A stretch of 8,112 nucleotides of DNA from JAAXQD01 sp035529735 (GCA_035529735.1 DATKWE010000170.1:1-8112), one strand, 5' to 3'; numbered from the stretch's first letter, positions 1 through 6,372 are shown. Numbers and translations: made by a program. The notes: a model not told the origin generated them from the letters alone.

Positions 1-28
1 CTTGGATTCAAATGATAAGTGCAACACA
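1..28. repeat. Left terminal inverted repeat of the IS30-family element
   Basis: This is the partner of 1075-1102. It lies just beyond the 3' end of the transposase gene. The window starts here, so a few more terminal bases may be missing. A small hairpin at 27-40 (cagcc, loop gtta, ggctg) overlaps the transposase stop codon and could act as a weak end-of-transcript structure. Confidence 0.8.
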
Positions 29-32
29 GCCG

Positions 33-1001
33 TTAGGCTGCTAATTTAAACTTGATGCCAAGAAATACTTCATTGGGAGATTTAAAGCCAAGGGTTTTTC
101 TTGGTCGATTATTCAATCTGTCCATTACCGTTTGAATTTGCTCATCCGTTACCAATTGGAAGTTCGTGGACTTTGGAAAATACTGTCGGATTAACCCGTT
201 GGTATTTTCATTCAACCCACGCTCCCAAGAATGATAGGGGTGGGCAAAGAAAAAATTTGATTTTAGCTCTTTGGCAATAACGTTGTGTTGGGAAAACTCC
301 TTGCCATTATCAGATGTAATCGTAAGGACTCGCTTGCTAAAGGGCGATAACAAATCAACGGTTGCCTTGGCTACAAGATCTGCCGTTTTCTTAGCGAGTC
401 GTTTGATCAGCGTATATTTCGATTTGCGCTCAACTATTGTTACCAGAGCTCCTTTGTGATTTTTTCCGATAACGGTATCGATTTCCCAGTCTCCAAAGCG
501 CTTTTTGGCGTCCACGATGGCAGGGCGCTCATCAATGCTGACACGGTCAACGATCTGGCCCCGGCGATCATATGAGCCGTACCGCTTCTTTCGTTTTTTA
601 TTTGCATGGCGAAGGTGCTGGTATAGTTTGCCACCATGGGCTTTATCTTTCAGGATGTGCTGGTATATTGCCTCGTGGCTAATTGTAAAACGCGATGCCC
701 GCTTTAAAAAGCCTGACACCTGCTCGGGGCTTAGCTCCTGCTTTATGAGGCTTTCAATAAGAGCTATCAGCCTGGGTGTTAATTTTACACGCTTTCGGGC
801 CACCATTCGGCGGTTTGCCGCCAGCCGGTGAGCCTGCTTGGGCCTATAGCCTCTTTTTCCATGATTACGGCTTAGCTCACGGCTAACAGTGGATTTGTGA
901 ACTCCTATTTCCTTTGCGATGGCCATCTGTGAAAAACCTGCTTTCAAAAAAGCGTAAATCTGATATCGTTGGTCTCGAGTTAACTGCGTGTATACACTCA
1001 T
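33..1001 (-). CDS. IS30-family DDE transposase
   Basis: This 322-residue transposase catalyses transposition of the surrounding element. Residues about 8-45 form an N-terminal helix-turn-helix typical of the family (AGFSQMAIAKEIGVHKSTVS). The RNase H-like core carries the expected DDE triad: Asp175 in GDWEIDTV, Asp231 in TSDNGKEF, and Glu265 in GLNENTNGLIRQYFPK. There are 33 residues between the second Asp and the Glu, as is usual for IS30. The length is normal and there is no frameshift, so the enzyme should be functional. The ATG start is supported by a ribosome binding site (aaaggag on the minus strand, about 1007-1013). The gene is transcribed away from the beta-oxidation cluster. Identification is from family motifs; the exact IS name was not determined. 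Confidence 0.96.
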   Translation of the reverse strand: MSVYTQLTRDQRYQIYAFLKAGFSQMAIAKEIGVHKSTVSRELSRNHGKRGYRPKQAHRLAANRRMVARKRVKLTPRLIALIESLIKQELSPEQVSGFLKRASRFTISHEAIYQHILKDKAHGGKLYQHLRHANKKRKKRYGSYDRRGQIVDRVSIDERPAIVDAKKRFGDWEIDTVIGKNHKGALVTIVERKSKYTLIKRLAKKTADLVAKATVDLLSPFSKRVLTITSDNGKEFSQHNVIAKELKSNFFFAHPYHSWERGLNENTNGLIRQYFPKSTNFQLVTDEQIQTVMDRLNNRPRKTLGFKSPNEVFLGIKFKLAA

Positions 1002-1021
1002 AAGCGCTCCTTTTGCTTGGC

Positions 1022-1068
1022 GGTGAAAAAATGCGCTTTGTATACCGCAGTTAGCTCATTTTTTCACC
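1022..1068. other. Perfect 12-bp inverted repeat upstream of the transposase
   Basis: ggtgaaaaaatg at 1022-1033 is the exact reverse complement of 1057-1068. The 23-base loop can add a few more pairs (gct/agc). The hairpin lies inside the IS, between its right terminal repeat and the transposase ribosome binding site. It could fold in transcripts entering from outside and limit transposase expression, or serve as a transposase or regulatory site. The structure is seen directly; the function is inferred. Confidence 0.6.
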
Positions 1069-1074
1069 AACCAA

Positions 1075-1102
1075 TGCGTTGCACTTATGAGTTGAATTCA
1101 AG
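1075..1102. repeat. Right terminal inverted repeat of the IS30-family element
   Basis: This pairs with bases 1-28 with four mismatches. It marks the transposase-proximal end of the element. The sequence immediately outside (from 1103) contains TATAAAA at 1106-1112 and then the thiolase ribosome binding site, so host sequence resumes here. Confidence 0.85.
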
Positions 1103-1125
1103 ACATATAAAAGGAAATATTTATT

Positions 1126-2301
1126 ATGAAAGAAGCAGTAATCGTGAGTGCAGCGAGAACGCCGTTGGGGAATTTCAATGGTTCTTTGGGCAGTACGGGA
1201 GCCAACGACCTGGGAGCTGTGGTGATTGAAGCGGCGGTTGAACGTGCCGGAATAAAAAAAAATGATGTCAATGAAGTGATAATGGGAATGGTTCTTCCGT
1301 GCGGCTGCGGCCAAAATCCTGCCAGACAGGCAGCCGTCAAGGCCAATATGCCCTATGAAGTTGAATGTATCACGGTAAACAAGGTCTGCGGCTCCGCATT
1401 AAAGGCGGTCATGCTGGCGGCTCAGGCCGTTCAAGTCGGGGATGCGGATGTCGTGGTTGCCGGGGGGATGGAAAACATGAGTCTGGCCCCGTATTATCTT
1501 GAAAAAGGTCGTTTTGGATATCGCATGGGACCGGGCAAGATCGAAGACCACATGGTTCATGACGGGCTCTGGGATATTGTCAACGATTTTCACATGGGGA
1601 TTTCAAACGAACTGTGTTCGGAAAGGTATAACGTCAGCCGTGAAGACCAGGATCGTTATGCTGCCGAATCCTATCGTCGCGCCCTTGAAGCCATCCGGGC
1701 AGGACGGTTCAAAAATGAAATTGTCCCCGTTGAAATCCCTCAGCGAAAAGGTGATCCTATCATTTTTAATGAGGATGAATGCCCCCGTGAGACGACGTTT
1801 GAACACTTGTCAAAAATGAAACCTGCATTTAAAAAGGATGGAAGGGGAACTGCCGGCAACGCGTCCATCATCAGCGACGGTGCTGCAGCGGTGGTGGTCA
1901 TGTCCAAAGACAAGGCAGAAGAATTGGGCTGTGAGATCATGGCGACCATCGGTGCCCAGGCATCGTTTGGCATGGACCCGAAATACCTGCTGGTGTCGCC
2001 GATTTGGGCCATTCCCAAATGTTTGAAAAAAGAAGGGATTTCCATAGAGGATGTCGATCTTTTCGAGATCAACGAAGCTTTCAGCGGTTCGACGGTGGCG
2101 GTGCTGCAGACCCTTAAACTGGATTCTTCCAGGGTCAATGTGAACGGCGGAAGCGTTTCGTTGGGACATCCCATCGGCGCAAGCGGATGCCGGCTGCTGG
2201 TTACCCTTTTACATGAAATGATACACCGGGACAAAAAAGTCGGGGTCGCTTCGCTGTGCCTGGGCGGCGGTGAGGGGGTTGCCCTGGTGGTAAAAAGATA
2301 A
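1126..2301 (+). CDS. Acetyl-CoA C-acetyltransferase (thiolase)
   Basis: This 391-residue thiolase catalyses reversible condensation or thiolysis between two acetyl-CoA and acetoacetyl-CoA, or cleavage of slightly longer 3-ketoacyl-CoAs. It is cytoplasmic. Catalytic residues are all present at near-canonical positions: nucleophile Cys88 in NKVCGSALKA, Asn316 in NEAF, His348 in GHPIGASG, and Cys378 in CLGGGEG. GGMENMS near residue 114 is also typical. Length matches the family norm. Small departures from the common pattern are NEAFSG in place of NEAFA and GGSVSLGHP in place of GGAIALGHP. The ATG is preceded by aaagga about 10 bases upstream. In context it supplies the last step of a short-chain beta-oxidation (or the first step of butyrate-type synthesis) with the dehydrogenases downstream. 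An IS30 element ends 23 bp before the start and probably separates the gene from its original promoter. Exact chain-length preference cannot be read from sequence. Confidence 0.95.
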   Translation: MKEAVIVSAARTPLGNFNGSLGSTGANDLGAVVIEAAVERAGIKKNDVNEVIMGMVLPCGCGQNPARQAAVKANMPYEVECITVNKVCGSALKAVMLAAQAVQVGDADVVVAGGMENMSLAPYYLEKGRFGYRMGPGKIEDHMVHDGLWDIVNDFHMGISNELCSERYNVSREDQDRYAAESYRRALEAIRAGRFKNEIVPVEIPQRKGDPIIFNEDECPRETTFEHLSKMKPAFKKDGRGTAGNASIISDGAAAVVVMSKDKAEELGCEIMATIGAQASFGMDPKYLLVSPIWAIPKCLKKEGISIEDVDLFEINEAFSGSTVAVLQTLKLDSSRVNVNGGSVSLGHPIGASGCRLLVTLLHEMIHRDKKVGVASLCLGGGEGVALVVKR

Positions 2302-2308
2302 GGTTGGC

Positions 2309-2529
2309 GTTCAGGGGTTCAAAGGTTCAGGGGTTCAAGGTTCCATTCTTGTCCCCGGACTGCATTTGGGATGCGTATTTCCGAGAAAAACGTCAGCTTC
2401 GTCAGTCCCAATCCGAAATTTGAAGCTAAATTGGCAATTACTTGGGAAAATGAACATTTGTAACGAGGACTTTGGATCTCCATGCCTTCTTTGTCCTTAA
2501 CCCTGAACGTTGAACCCTGAACCTGGAAC
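2309..2529. repeat. Intergenic element flanked by imperfect GTTCAGGG-type inverted repeats
   Basis: Just after the thiolase stop there are two tandem units, gttcaggggttcaaag (2309-2324) and gttcaggggttcaag (2325-2339), followed by gttcc. At 2501-2529 the same words recur in reverse complement (ccctgaacgttgaaccctg and on to ggaac). The arms of about 30 bp enclose roughly 155 bp with no coding potential. Such an arrangement suggests a palindromic intergenic repeat or a miniature non-autonomous element lodged between the thiolase and the next gene. The right arm ends about 12 bp before that gene's ribosome binding site. The repeats are visible directly; mobility and copy number elsewhere are unknown. 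Confidence 0.65.
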
Positions 2530-2540
2530 GGTTACAATAT

Positions 2541-2546
2541 AAGGAG
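2541..2546 (+). promoter_or_regulatory. Ribosome binding site that fixes the dehydrogenase start
   Basis: aaggag directly abuts a first ATG at 2547 (zero spacing) but lies six bases before a second in-frame ATG at 2553. Standard spacing favours the second ATG as the true start. Confidence 0.75.
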
Positions 2547-2552
2547 ATGACT

Positions 2553-3404
2553 ATGGACATCAAAACATTCGGCGTTGTGGGCGCGGGTCAGATGGGGAAC
2601 GGCATCGCGCAAGTTGCCGCCATGAGCGGCCTTGAGGTGATCATGAGCGACATCGCCGCTGAATTTGTAGAGCGGGGCCTTGAAACCATCCAGAAGAACC
2701 TGCACCGCGCTGTTGAAAAAGGGAAAATGACCGTTGAAGCGATGAATGCCGTTCTGGGAAGAATCACCGCCAGCGTTGACATCAAAGATATGGCATCTGC
2801 CGATTTTGTGGTAGAGGCCGCCACCGAGCATGAACCGATCAAGTTTCAAATATTCGAAGATCTGGATCGAATCTGTGCATCGCAGGTGATTCTGGCGACC
2901 AATACATCGTCTATTCCCATCGGAAGGGTTGCATCCCATACAAAACGGCCGGATAAAATTATCGGGATGCATTTTATGAATCCGGTCCCGGTGATGAAGC
3001 TGGTCGAGGTGATCCGGGGACTGGCAACCTCGGACGACACGTTTAAAACAACCTGGGACCTGGCGGTCCGGTTCGGCAAAACACCGGCCGAAGCAAACGA
3101 TTATCCCGGCTTTATCGCCAACCGGATTCTCATGCCCATGATCAACGAGGCGGTGTATTGTCTGTACCAGGACGTCGGATCCCGGGAAGATATCGACACC
3201 GTCATGAAACTGGGTGCGAATCATCCCATGGGCCCGCTGGCACTGGCGGATCTCATCGGCCTGGATACCTGTCTTGCAATTATGGATACCCTTTTCGATG
3301 GATTTAAAGATTCAAAATACCGCCCCTGTCCGCTGCTTCGGAAATATGTGGAGGCCGGATGGCTGGGTAGAAAAACGGGTCGGGGGTTCTATGAATACCC
3401 ATAA
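2553..3404 (+). CDS. hbd: 3-hydroxybutyryl-CoA dehydrogenase
   Basis: This 283-residue NAD-dependent enzyme interconverts (S)-3-hydroxybutyryl-CoA and acetoacetyl-CoA in the cytoplasm. It has an N-terminal Rossmann fold with GAGQMG at residues 10-15 and an acidic Asp33 at the end of the second strand, which favours NAD(H) over NADP(H). Active-site residues match the known family in identity and spacing: Ser119 in NTSS, His140 in GMHFMNPV, Glu152 in KLVEVI, and Asn190 in ANRILMP. The C-terminal helical domain (from about 185) ends with the usual GRKTGRGFYEY. Length is typical of the single-domain bacterial enzyme. The start at 2553 is chosen because of the ribosome binding site; the ATG at 2547 would add two residues. 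Its stop overlaps the ribosome binding site of the regulator that follows, so the two are probably co-transcribed and coupled. No enoyl-CoA hydratase is adjacent. Confidence 0.95.
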   Translation: MDIKTFGVVGAGQMGNGIAQVAAMSGLEVIMSDIAAEFVERGLETIQKNLHRAVEKGKMTVEAMNAVLGRITASVDIKDMASADFVVEAATEHEPIKFQIFEDLDRICASQVILATNTSSIPIGRVASHTKRPDKIIGMHFMNPVPVMKLVEVIRGLATSDDTFKTTWDLAVRFGKTPAEANDYPGFIANRILMPMINEAVYCLYQDVGSREDIDTVMKLGANHPMGPLALADLIGLDTCLAIMDTLFDGFKDSKYRPCPLLRKYVEAGWLGRKTGRGFYEYP

Positions 3405-3413
3405 GGAGGCGTT

Positions 3414-3965
3414 ATGGCTAAGAAGAAAGCCGAGGCTCTGGCCCCGGTCGGGAAGAAGATAAAGAAGGAGCGGTTAAAGAAAAAAATGACCCTTGATCGC
3501 GTGGCCAATGAAACCGGTTTTTCCATCGATTATCTAAAAGAAATCGAGAGCGGCAAAAAGATTCCGCCGGTGGGCGCGCTGTTGCAGATTGCCAAAGCGC
3601 TGGAGATCGATTCGGGCTTTTTCCTCAGAGAACAGGAGTCGAGCTTGAGGCGTCGTATCAAGGCCTACACAAAACGCACGGAAAATTATGCCTATACAAC
3701 CCTGACGCCCGGGGCGGAGAATAAACATTTGAAGGCGTTCAAGGTCTCGATTGACGCCATGCAGGATCACAAAGGCGTGGGATATCAGCACGAGGGTGAA
3801 GAGTTCGTCTATGTGCTGGCCGGAAAAGTCGAAGTGACGGTCGGTGATCATATCAATGCCCTCGATGTCGGCGAATCCCTTCATTTCAACGCGGGGATAC
3901 GGCATAAATTGACAAATGTCGGAGAAGAAAAAGCAGAGATGCTGGTGGTAATTTATGGGCCATAG
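3414..3965 (+). CDS. XRE-family transcriptional regulator with C-terminal cupin sensor domain
   Basis: This 183-residue protein probably binds DNA and responds to a small ligand. After a lysine-rich leader, residues about 13-68 form a helix-turn-helix of the XRE/Cro type (MTLDRVANETGFSIDYLKEI, then ESGKKIPPVGALLQIAKAL). Residues about 107-181 form a cupin_2 barrel: the first motif is YQHEGEEFVYVLAGKVEV with His126 and Glu130 as possible metal ligands, and the second includes His164 in HFNAGIRHKLTN. This architecture is common in regulators that sense metabolites. The ribosome binding site aaggagg overlaps the stop codon of the preceding dehydrogenase and lies five bases before the ATG. Placement between two beta-oxidation enzymes suggests it controls this cluster, perhaps sensing an acyl-CoA or organic acid. 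That is inference; neither ligand nor operator is shown. Confidence 0.93.
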   Translation: MAKKKAEALAPVGKKIKKERLKKKMTLDRVANETGFSIDYLKEIESGKKIPPVGALLQIAKALEIDSGFFLREQESSLRRRIKAYTKRTENYAYTTLTPGAENKHLKAFKVSIDAMQDHKGVGYQHEGEEFVYVLAGKVEVTVGDHINALDVGESLHFNAGIRHKLTNVGEEKAEMLVVIYGP

Positions 3966-3974
3966 GCTTGAGAA

Positions 3975-4024
3975 CTTAAATTTCAATTCTCCGCGTTGTG
4001 TGCTGCAGAGATTCGAAATTTAGG
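3975..4024. promoter_or_regulatory. Dyad between regulator and acyl-CoA dehydrogenase, possible operator or attenuator
   Basis: aaatttcaattct (3978-3990) and agattcgaaattt (4009-4021) are near-perfect inverted repeats (11 of 13), extendable by three further pairs outward if G-U pairing is allowed. They lie in the 114-bp gap after the regulator stop. Without a T-run after the stem it is not a classic terminator. An operator for the neighbouring XRE-cupin protein is a reasonable guess. The word cgaaattt in the right arm also occurs at 2414-2421, upstream of the 3-hydroxybutyryl-CoA dehydrogenase. Confidence 0.35.
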
Positions 4025-4079
4025 GGAATTACCGCCTTTCATTAAATGGCATAAACGAAAACGTTAAAAGGAATAATCG

Positions 4080-5246
4080 ATGTCTTTTGCGCTGACGGAT
4101 GAGCAGATCATGATTCAGACCATGGCCAGGGAGTTTTCGAGGAAAGTCGTTGCGCCGACGGCTGCGGAACGCGATGAGACCAAGGAATTTCCGGCTGAAA
4201 ATATTAAAAAGATGGGAGAACTGGGGCTTATGGGAATGATGGTCCCGTTTGAATATGAAGGGTCCGGTGCCGACACGGTGAGTTATGTTCTGGCCCTTTC
4301 CGAGATTGCCTATTCCTGTGCTTCAACTGCAGTGGTTATGTCGGTTCACAATTCCATTGTCTGTGAAAGCATCTACCGGTTGGGAACCGAGATGCAGAAG
4401 GAAAAATTTTTAAAACCGCTTTCAAGGGGAGATATCATCGGCGCCTTTGCCATGACCGAACCCCATGCCGGGTCGGATCCTGTCCGGCAGTCGACCACCG
4501 CTGTCCGAAAAGGTGATGCGTATATTGTCAATGGCACCAAACGGTTTATCACATCCGGAAGGAATGCCGGATTGGTTATTGTTACGGCCATCACGGATGA
4601 AACACAGCGTCATCACGGTATCAGTGCATTTATCGTTGAGAAAGACACCCCCGGATTTATTGTGGGAAATGAGGAAGATAAAATGGGCCTCCGTGCTTCC
4701 GATACAACGGACCTAATCTTTAACGATTGCATCGTCCCTGCTGAAAACATATTGGGGAATGAGGGAGACGGTTTTAAAATTGCCATGAAAGCGCTGGACG
4801 GCGGACGCATCGGTATTGCGGCCCAGTCGGTGGGGGTCGCACAGGCGGCATTCGATGCTGCCGTAAAGTATGCTAAAAAAAGAGAGCAGTTCGGGCAGCC
4901 GATTTCCAAATTTCAGGGCCTGCGCTGGATGATTGCGGACATGGCCACAGAAATAGAAGCGGCACGGCAGTTAATGCTTTCAGCCGCCGCCATGAAAGAC
5001 AGGGGCGAAAAAATTATCGCACAGGCTTCAATGGCCAAGCTTTTTGCCTCTGAAATGGTCAACCGGGTGACTGCAAAAGCGCTGCAGATTCATGGCGGGT
5101 ATGGATTTATTAAAGACTATCCGGTTGAACGTTTTTACAGGGATGCCCGGGTTTTTACAATTTATGAAGGAACTTCGGAGATTCAGAGAATAGTGATCTC
5201 CAACCACATATTAAAGGATAAGCGTCGTCCTTCACACGGATCCTGA
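4080..5246 (+). CDS. Short-chain acyl-CoA dehydrogenase (butyryl-CoA dehydrogenase type)
   Basis: This 388-residue flavoenzyme introduces the alpha-beta double bond into a short acyl-CoA, passing electrons to electron-transfer flavoprotein. Domains run in the usual order: N-terminal helices (about 1-120), a central beta domain with FAMTEPHAGSD (123-133) and FITSG contacting FAD and substrate, and a C-terminal helical domain with KKREQFGQPISKFQ and QIHGGYGF. The catalytic base is Glu363 in IYEGTSEIQR, the position used by short- and medium-chain members. The segment ASTAVVMSVHNS (81-92) resembles butyryl-CoA dehydrogenases. By manual alignment Ala84 replaces the substrate-carboxylate-binding Arg of glutaryl-CoA dehydrogenases, arguing against glutaryl-CoA. 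A basic tail (KDKRRPSHGS) ends the protein. The start has a ribosome binding site (aaaagga, seven bases before the ATG). It completes the C4 beta-oxidation set with the thiolase and hydroxyacyl dehydrogenase; the electron acceptor is not encoded here. Substrate length is inferred. Confidence 0.94.
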   Translation: MSFALTDEQIMIQTMAREFSRKVVAPTAAERDETKEFPAENIKKMGELGLMGMMVPFEYEGSGADTVSYVLALSEIAYSCASTAVVMSVHNSIVCESIYRLGTEMQKEKFLKPLSRGDIIGAFAMTEPHAGSDPVRQSTTAVRKGDAYIVNGTKRFITSGRNAGLVIVTAITDETQRHHGISAFIVEKDTPGFIVGNEEDKMGLRASDTTDLIFNDCIVPAENILGNEGDGFKIAMKALDGGRIGIAAQSVGVAQAAFDAAVKYAKKREQFGQPISKFQGLRWMIADMATEIEAARQLMLSAAAMKDRGEKIIAQASMAKLFASEMVNRVTAKALQIHGGYGFIKDYPVERFYRDARVFTIYEGTSEIQRIVISNHILKDKRRPSHGS

Positions 5247-5628
5247 GTCACGGTTAACCCTTTTTAAAAAAATGTCGTATTCAGATAATCCGGTTTTAAA
5301 CGGATCAATCCTTCGAAGGTAGATAAACCCGCCAGAGGCGGGTAACCCTCGTGCTATATTCAACCCACGCTGTAGGTAAGCATCGAAGCGCACCTCGACC
5401 CTGCCGCGATCCATCGAGGCATGCTCAGAACCGGGAGTTCAGATATTCATCAAAAGCGGATATAACGATTCTTTTTTCCTCACTTATCTTGTCCTTTCAA
5501 CAGATTAAATCCTTCTCAGTCCTCACGTTTGTCCGAGGGGTCCAAGTTCCTGGTCAACTTTCGGAATCATGAGTTCCGGCTTTGCGAATTATATTTATAG
5601 ATAAATAGTTATATCAATACGTTAAAAC
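5247..5628. other. Non-coding stretch between the beta-oxidation cluster and the acidic-protein gene
   Basis: I see no credible gene in this stretch. Open frames here lack ribosome binding sites and protein-like composition. It contains three consecutive small palindromes (described separately) and, near 5544-5578, two adjacent 17-bp dyads: aagtt(N7)aactt at 5544-5560 and cggaa(N7)ttccg at 5562-5578. Their centres are 18 bp apart. They lie about 75-105 bp upstream of the predicted sigma-54 transcription start, a place where activator sites are often found. Confidence 0.5.
5288..5343. repeat. Cluster of three short palindromes after the acyl-CoA dehydrogenase
   Basis: In succession there are atccg...cggat (5288-5305), ccttcgaagg (5310-5319), and acccgcc-aga-ggcgggt (5327-5343, a 7-bp perfect stem with a 3-base loop). 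None is followed by a T-run on the plus strand. The last is followed by tttat on the minus strand, so at best it is a weak leftward terminator. They may mark the 3' end of the beta-oxidation transcript or be a dispersed palindromic repeat. Confidence 0.4.
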
Positions 5629-5645
5629 TTGGCACGGTGGTTGCT
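5629..5645 (+). promoter_or_regulatory. Sigma-54 (RpoN) -24/-12 promoter
   Basis: TTGGCACGGTGGTTGCT matches the sigma-54 consensus YTGGCACGRNNNTTGCW at every defined base. GG of the -24 element is at 5631-5632 and GC of the -12 element at 5643-5644, with the required spacing. Transcription would start near 5656, giving a leader of about 66 bases before the downstream ATG at 5722. Sigma-54 promoters need an enhancer-binding activator; none is encoded in the window, though the dyads at 5544-5578 are candidate binding sites. Confidence 0.8.
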
Positions 5646-5721
5646 AATGGATATCGAACGATCGATGTTCCGTTGTTGGAACAGCGCATTTAACTATTGC
5701 CTTTACGAGGAAGGAGAAAAT

Positions 5722-6018
5722 ATGAAAAAAGCAAAACATACAGGAAAAGAGGTGACGATCGTTGGGGTCGTCGAAGAGATTGAAGATGAAGAAGGCAATT
5801 CTGGGCTGATAATCAGCACGGATGATGATGCCTACGAGGTGGAACTCAATAAACAGGGCAAAAGGCTCTTTCAAGAAGTAGACATGGATGTCGAAGTAAC
5901 CGGCTTCGTGACCAAAAACGATGATGGGACAAAACGAATCACTGTAACCGGATTTGATGTGCTTGACTCTGATGACGACGATGATTACGACGACGATGAC
6001 GACGATTTCGGGTCTTAG
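5722..6018 (+). CDS. Small acidic protein of unknown function with poly-aspartate tail
   Basis: I do not recognise this 98-residue protein. Residues about 8-82 show alternating hydrophobic stretches consistent with a small all-beta fold: VTIVGVVEEIED, SGLIISTD, AYEVELN, MDVEVTGFVTKND, and KRITVTGFDVL. The pattern resembles an OB-fold or similar barrel, but that is a guess. From residue 82 the chain becomes almost pure Asp (SDDDDDYDDDDDDFGS), encoded by a low-complexity run of gat/gac codons that may be prone to length change. There is no signal peptide, membrane segment or Cys. The ATG is chosen because aaggag lies five bases upstream; an upstream TTG (5629) falls inside the promoter. A sigma-54 promoter precedes it and a strong terminator follows, so it forms its own unit. 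Acidic tails of this kind can bind cations or basic proteins, or mimic nucleic acid; none of these is shown. Confidence 0.85.
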   Translation: MKKAKHTGKEVTIVGVVEEIEDEEGNSGLIISTDDDAYEVELNKQGKRLFQEVDMDVEVTGFVTKNDDGTKRITVTGFDVLDSDDDDDYDDDDDDFGS

Positions 6019-6102
6019 GCACTGAATTGCGGTCAAGTCGGAGAAAAAGACAGGAAGACAACATGTGAGTGACAGACAGTCTCGTCAAATACAAAGGTTT
6101 AT

Positions 6103-6140
6103 AAAGGGGGCAACTCCGGTGGAGCAGCCCCCTTTCTTGT
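6103..6140 (+). terminator. Intrinsic terminator after the acidic-protein gene
   Basis: aaagggggc (6103-6111) pairs perfectly with gcccccttt (6127-6135). The loop itself carries a second stem, ctcc (6114-6117) with ggag (6121-6124). The distal arm ends in ttt and is followed by cttgtt, giving a U-rich tail. It lies 84 bases after the stop codon and may also work weakly in the opposite direction. Confidence 0.85.
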
Positions 6141-6204
6141 TCGCTGAGATACCGAAGCATCTTTGCCGCCTTTAAACACGGCCGATAGTGATTATGTGAC
6201 GTAA

Positions 6205-6327
6205 GACGACGTCATTTTCAATGCAGTGATGATCAATTGGATGGACGAAGAAATCGTCCGTTTTCAAGAGGCTACGGACCTGCGGTGTCATTCGGGGTGC
6301 GAGATCTGCTGCACATTCATATATTGA
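6205..6327 (+). pseudogene. Possible remnant of a cysteine-cluster (YkgJ-like) gene
   Basis: An open stretch bounded by stops contains an ATG at 6229 and would encode 32 residues, MINWMDEEIVRFQEATDLRC onward, ending CHSGCEICCTFIY. The CxxxCxxCC cluster resembles the N-terminal metal-binding motif of YkgJ-type (zinc/iron-chelating, formerly UPF0153) proteins, which are normally well over 80 residues with further Cys residues. The frame stops directly after the motif and there is no ribosome binding site, so a decayed fragment is the simplest reading. A chance ORF or a tiny functional metal-binding peptide cannot be excluded. Confidence 0.35.
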
Positions 6328-6372
6328 AAGATAACCGTCGCCCTTTACATGAATTAGGCATTGTTCTATGCT

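Larger units (their letters stand above)
1..1102 (-). mobile_element. IS30-family insertion sequence, apparently complete
   Basis: A single transposase gene is bracketed by terminal inverted repeats of about 28 bp. Bases 1-28 match the reverse complement of 1075-1102 at 24 of 28 positions, including an 11-bp perfect core (ataagtgcaac). The total of about 1.1 kb is normal for the IS30 family. The left end coincides with the window edge, so the true outer end and the short target duplication cannot be checked on that side. The right end sits 23 bp before the thiolase start codon, so the element probably landed in that gene's leader or promoter. The intact transposase and well-matched ends suggest a recent or still active copy. 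Confidence 0.9.

Noticed and set aside
988..997. Palindrome gtgtatacac at the transposase start
   Set aside because: It is short, falls within codons 2-5 of the transposase, and has no independent support as an operator.
4080..5246. Glutaryl-CoA dehydrogenase
   Set aside because: The substrate-binding Arg expected for a dicarboxylic acyl-CoA is replaced by Ala84 in a manual alignment, and the ASTAVVMSVHNS segment resembles butyryl-CoA dehydrogenases.
5232..5414. 60-residue leftward open frame overlapping the acyl-CoA dehydrogenase 3' end
   Set aside because: It has no ribosome binding site, overlaps a solid gene antisense, runs through palindromic sequence and shows no recognisable protein pattern.
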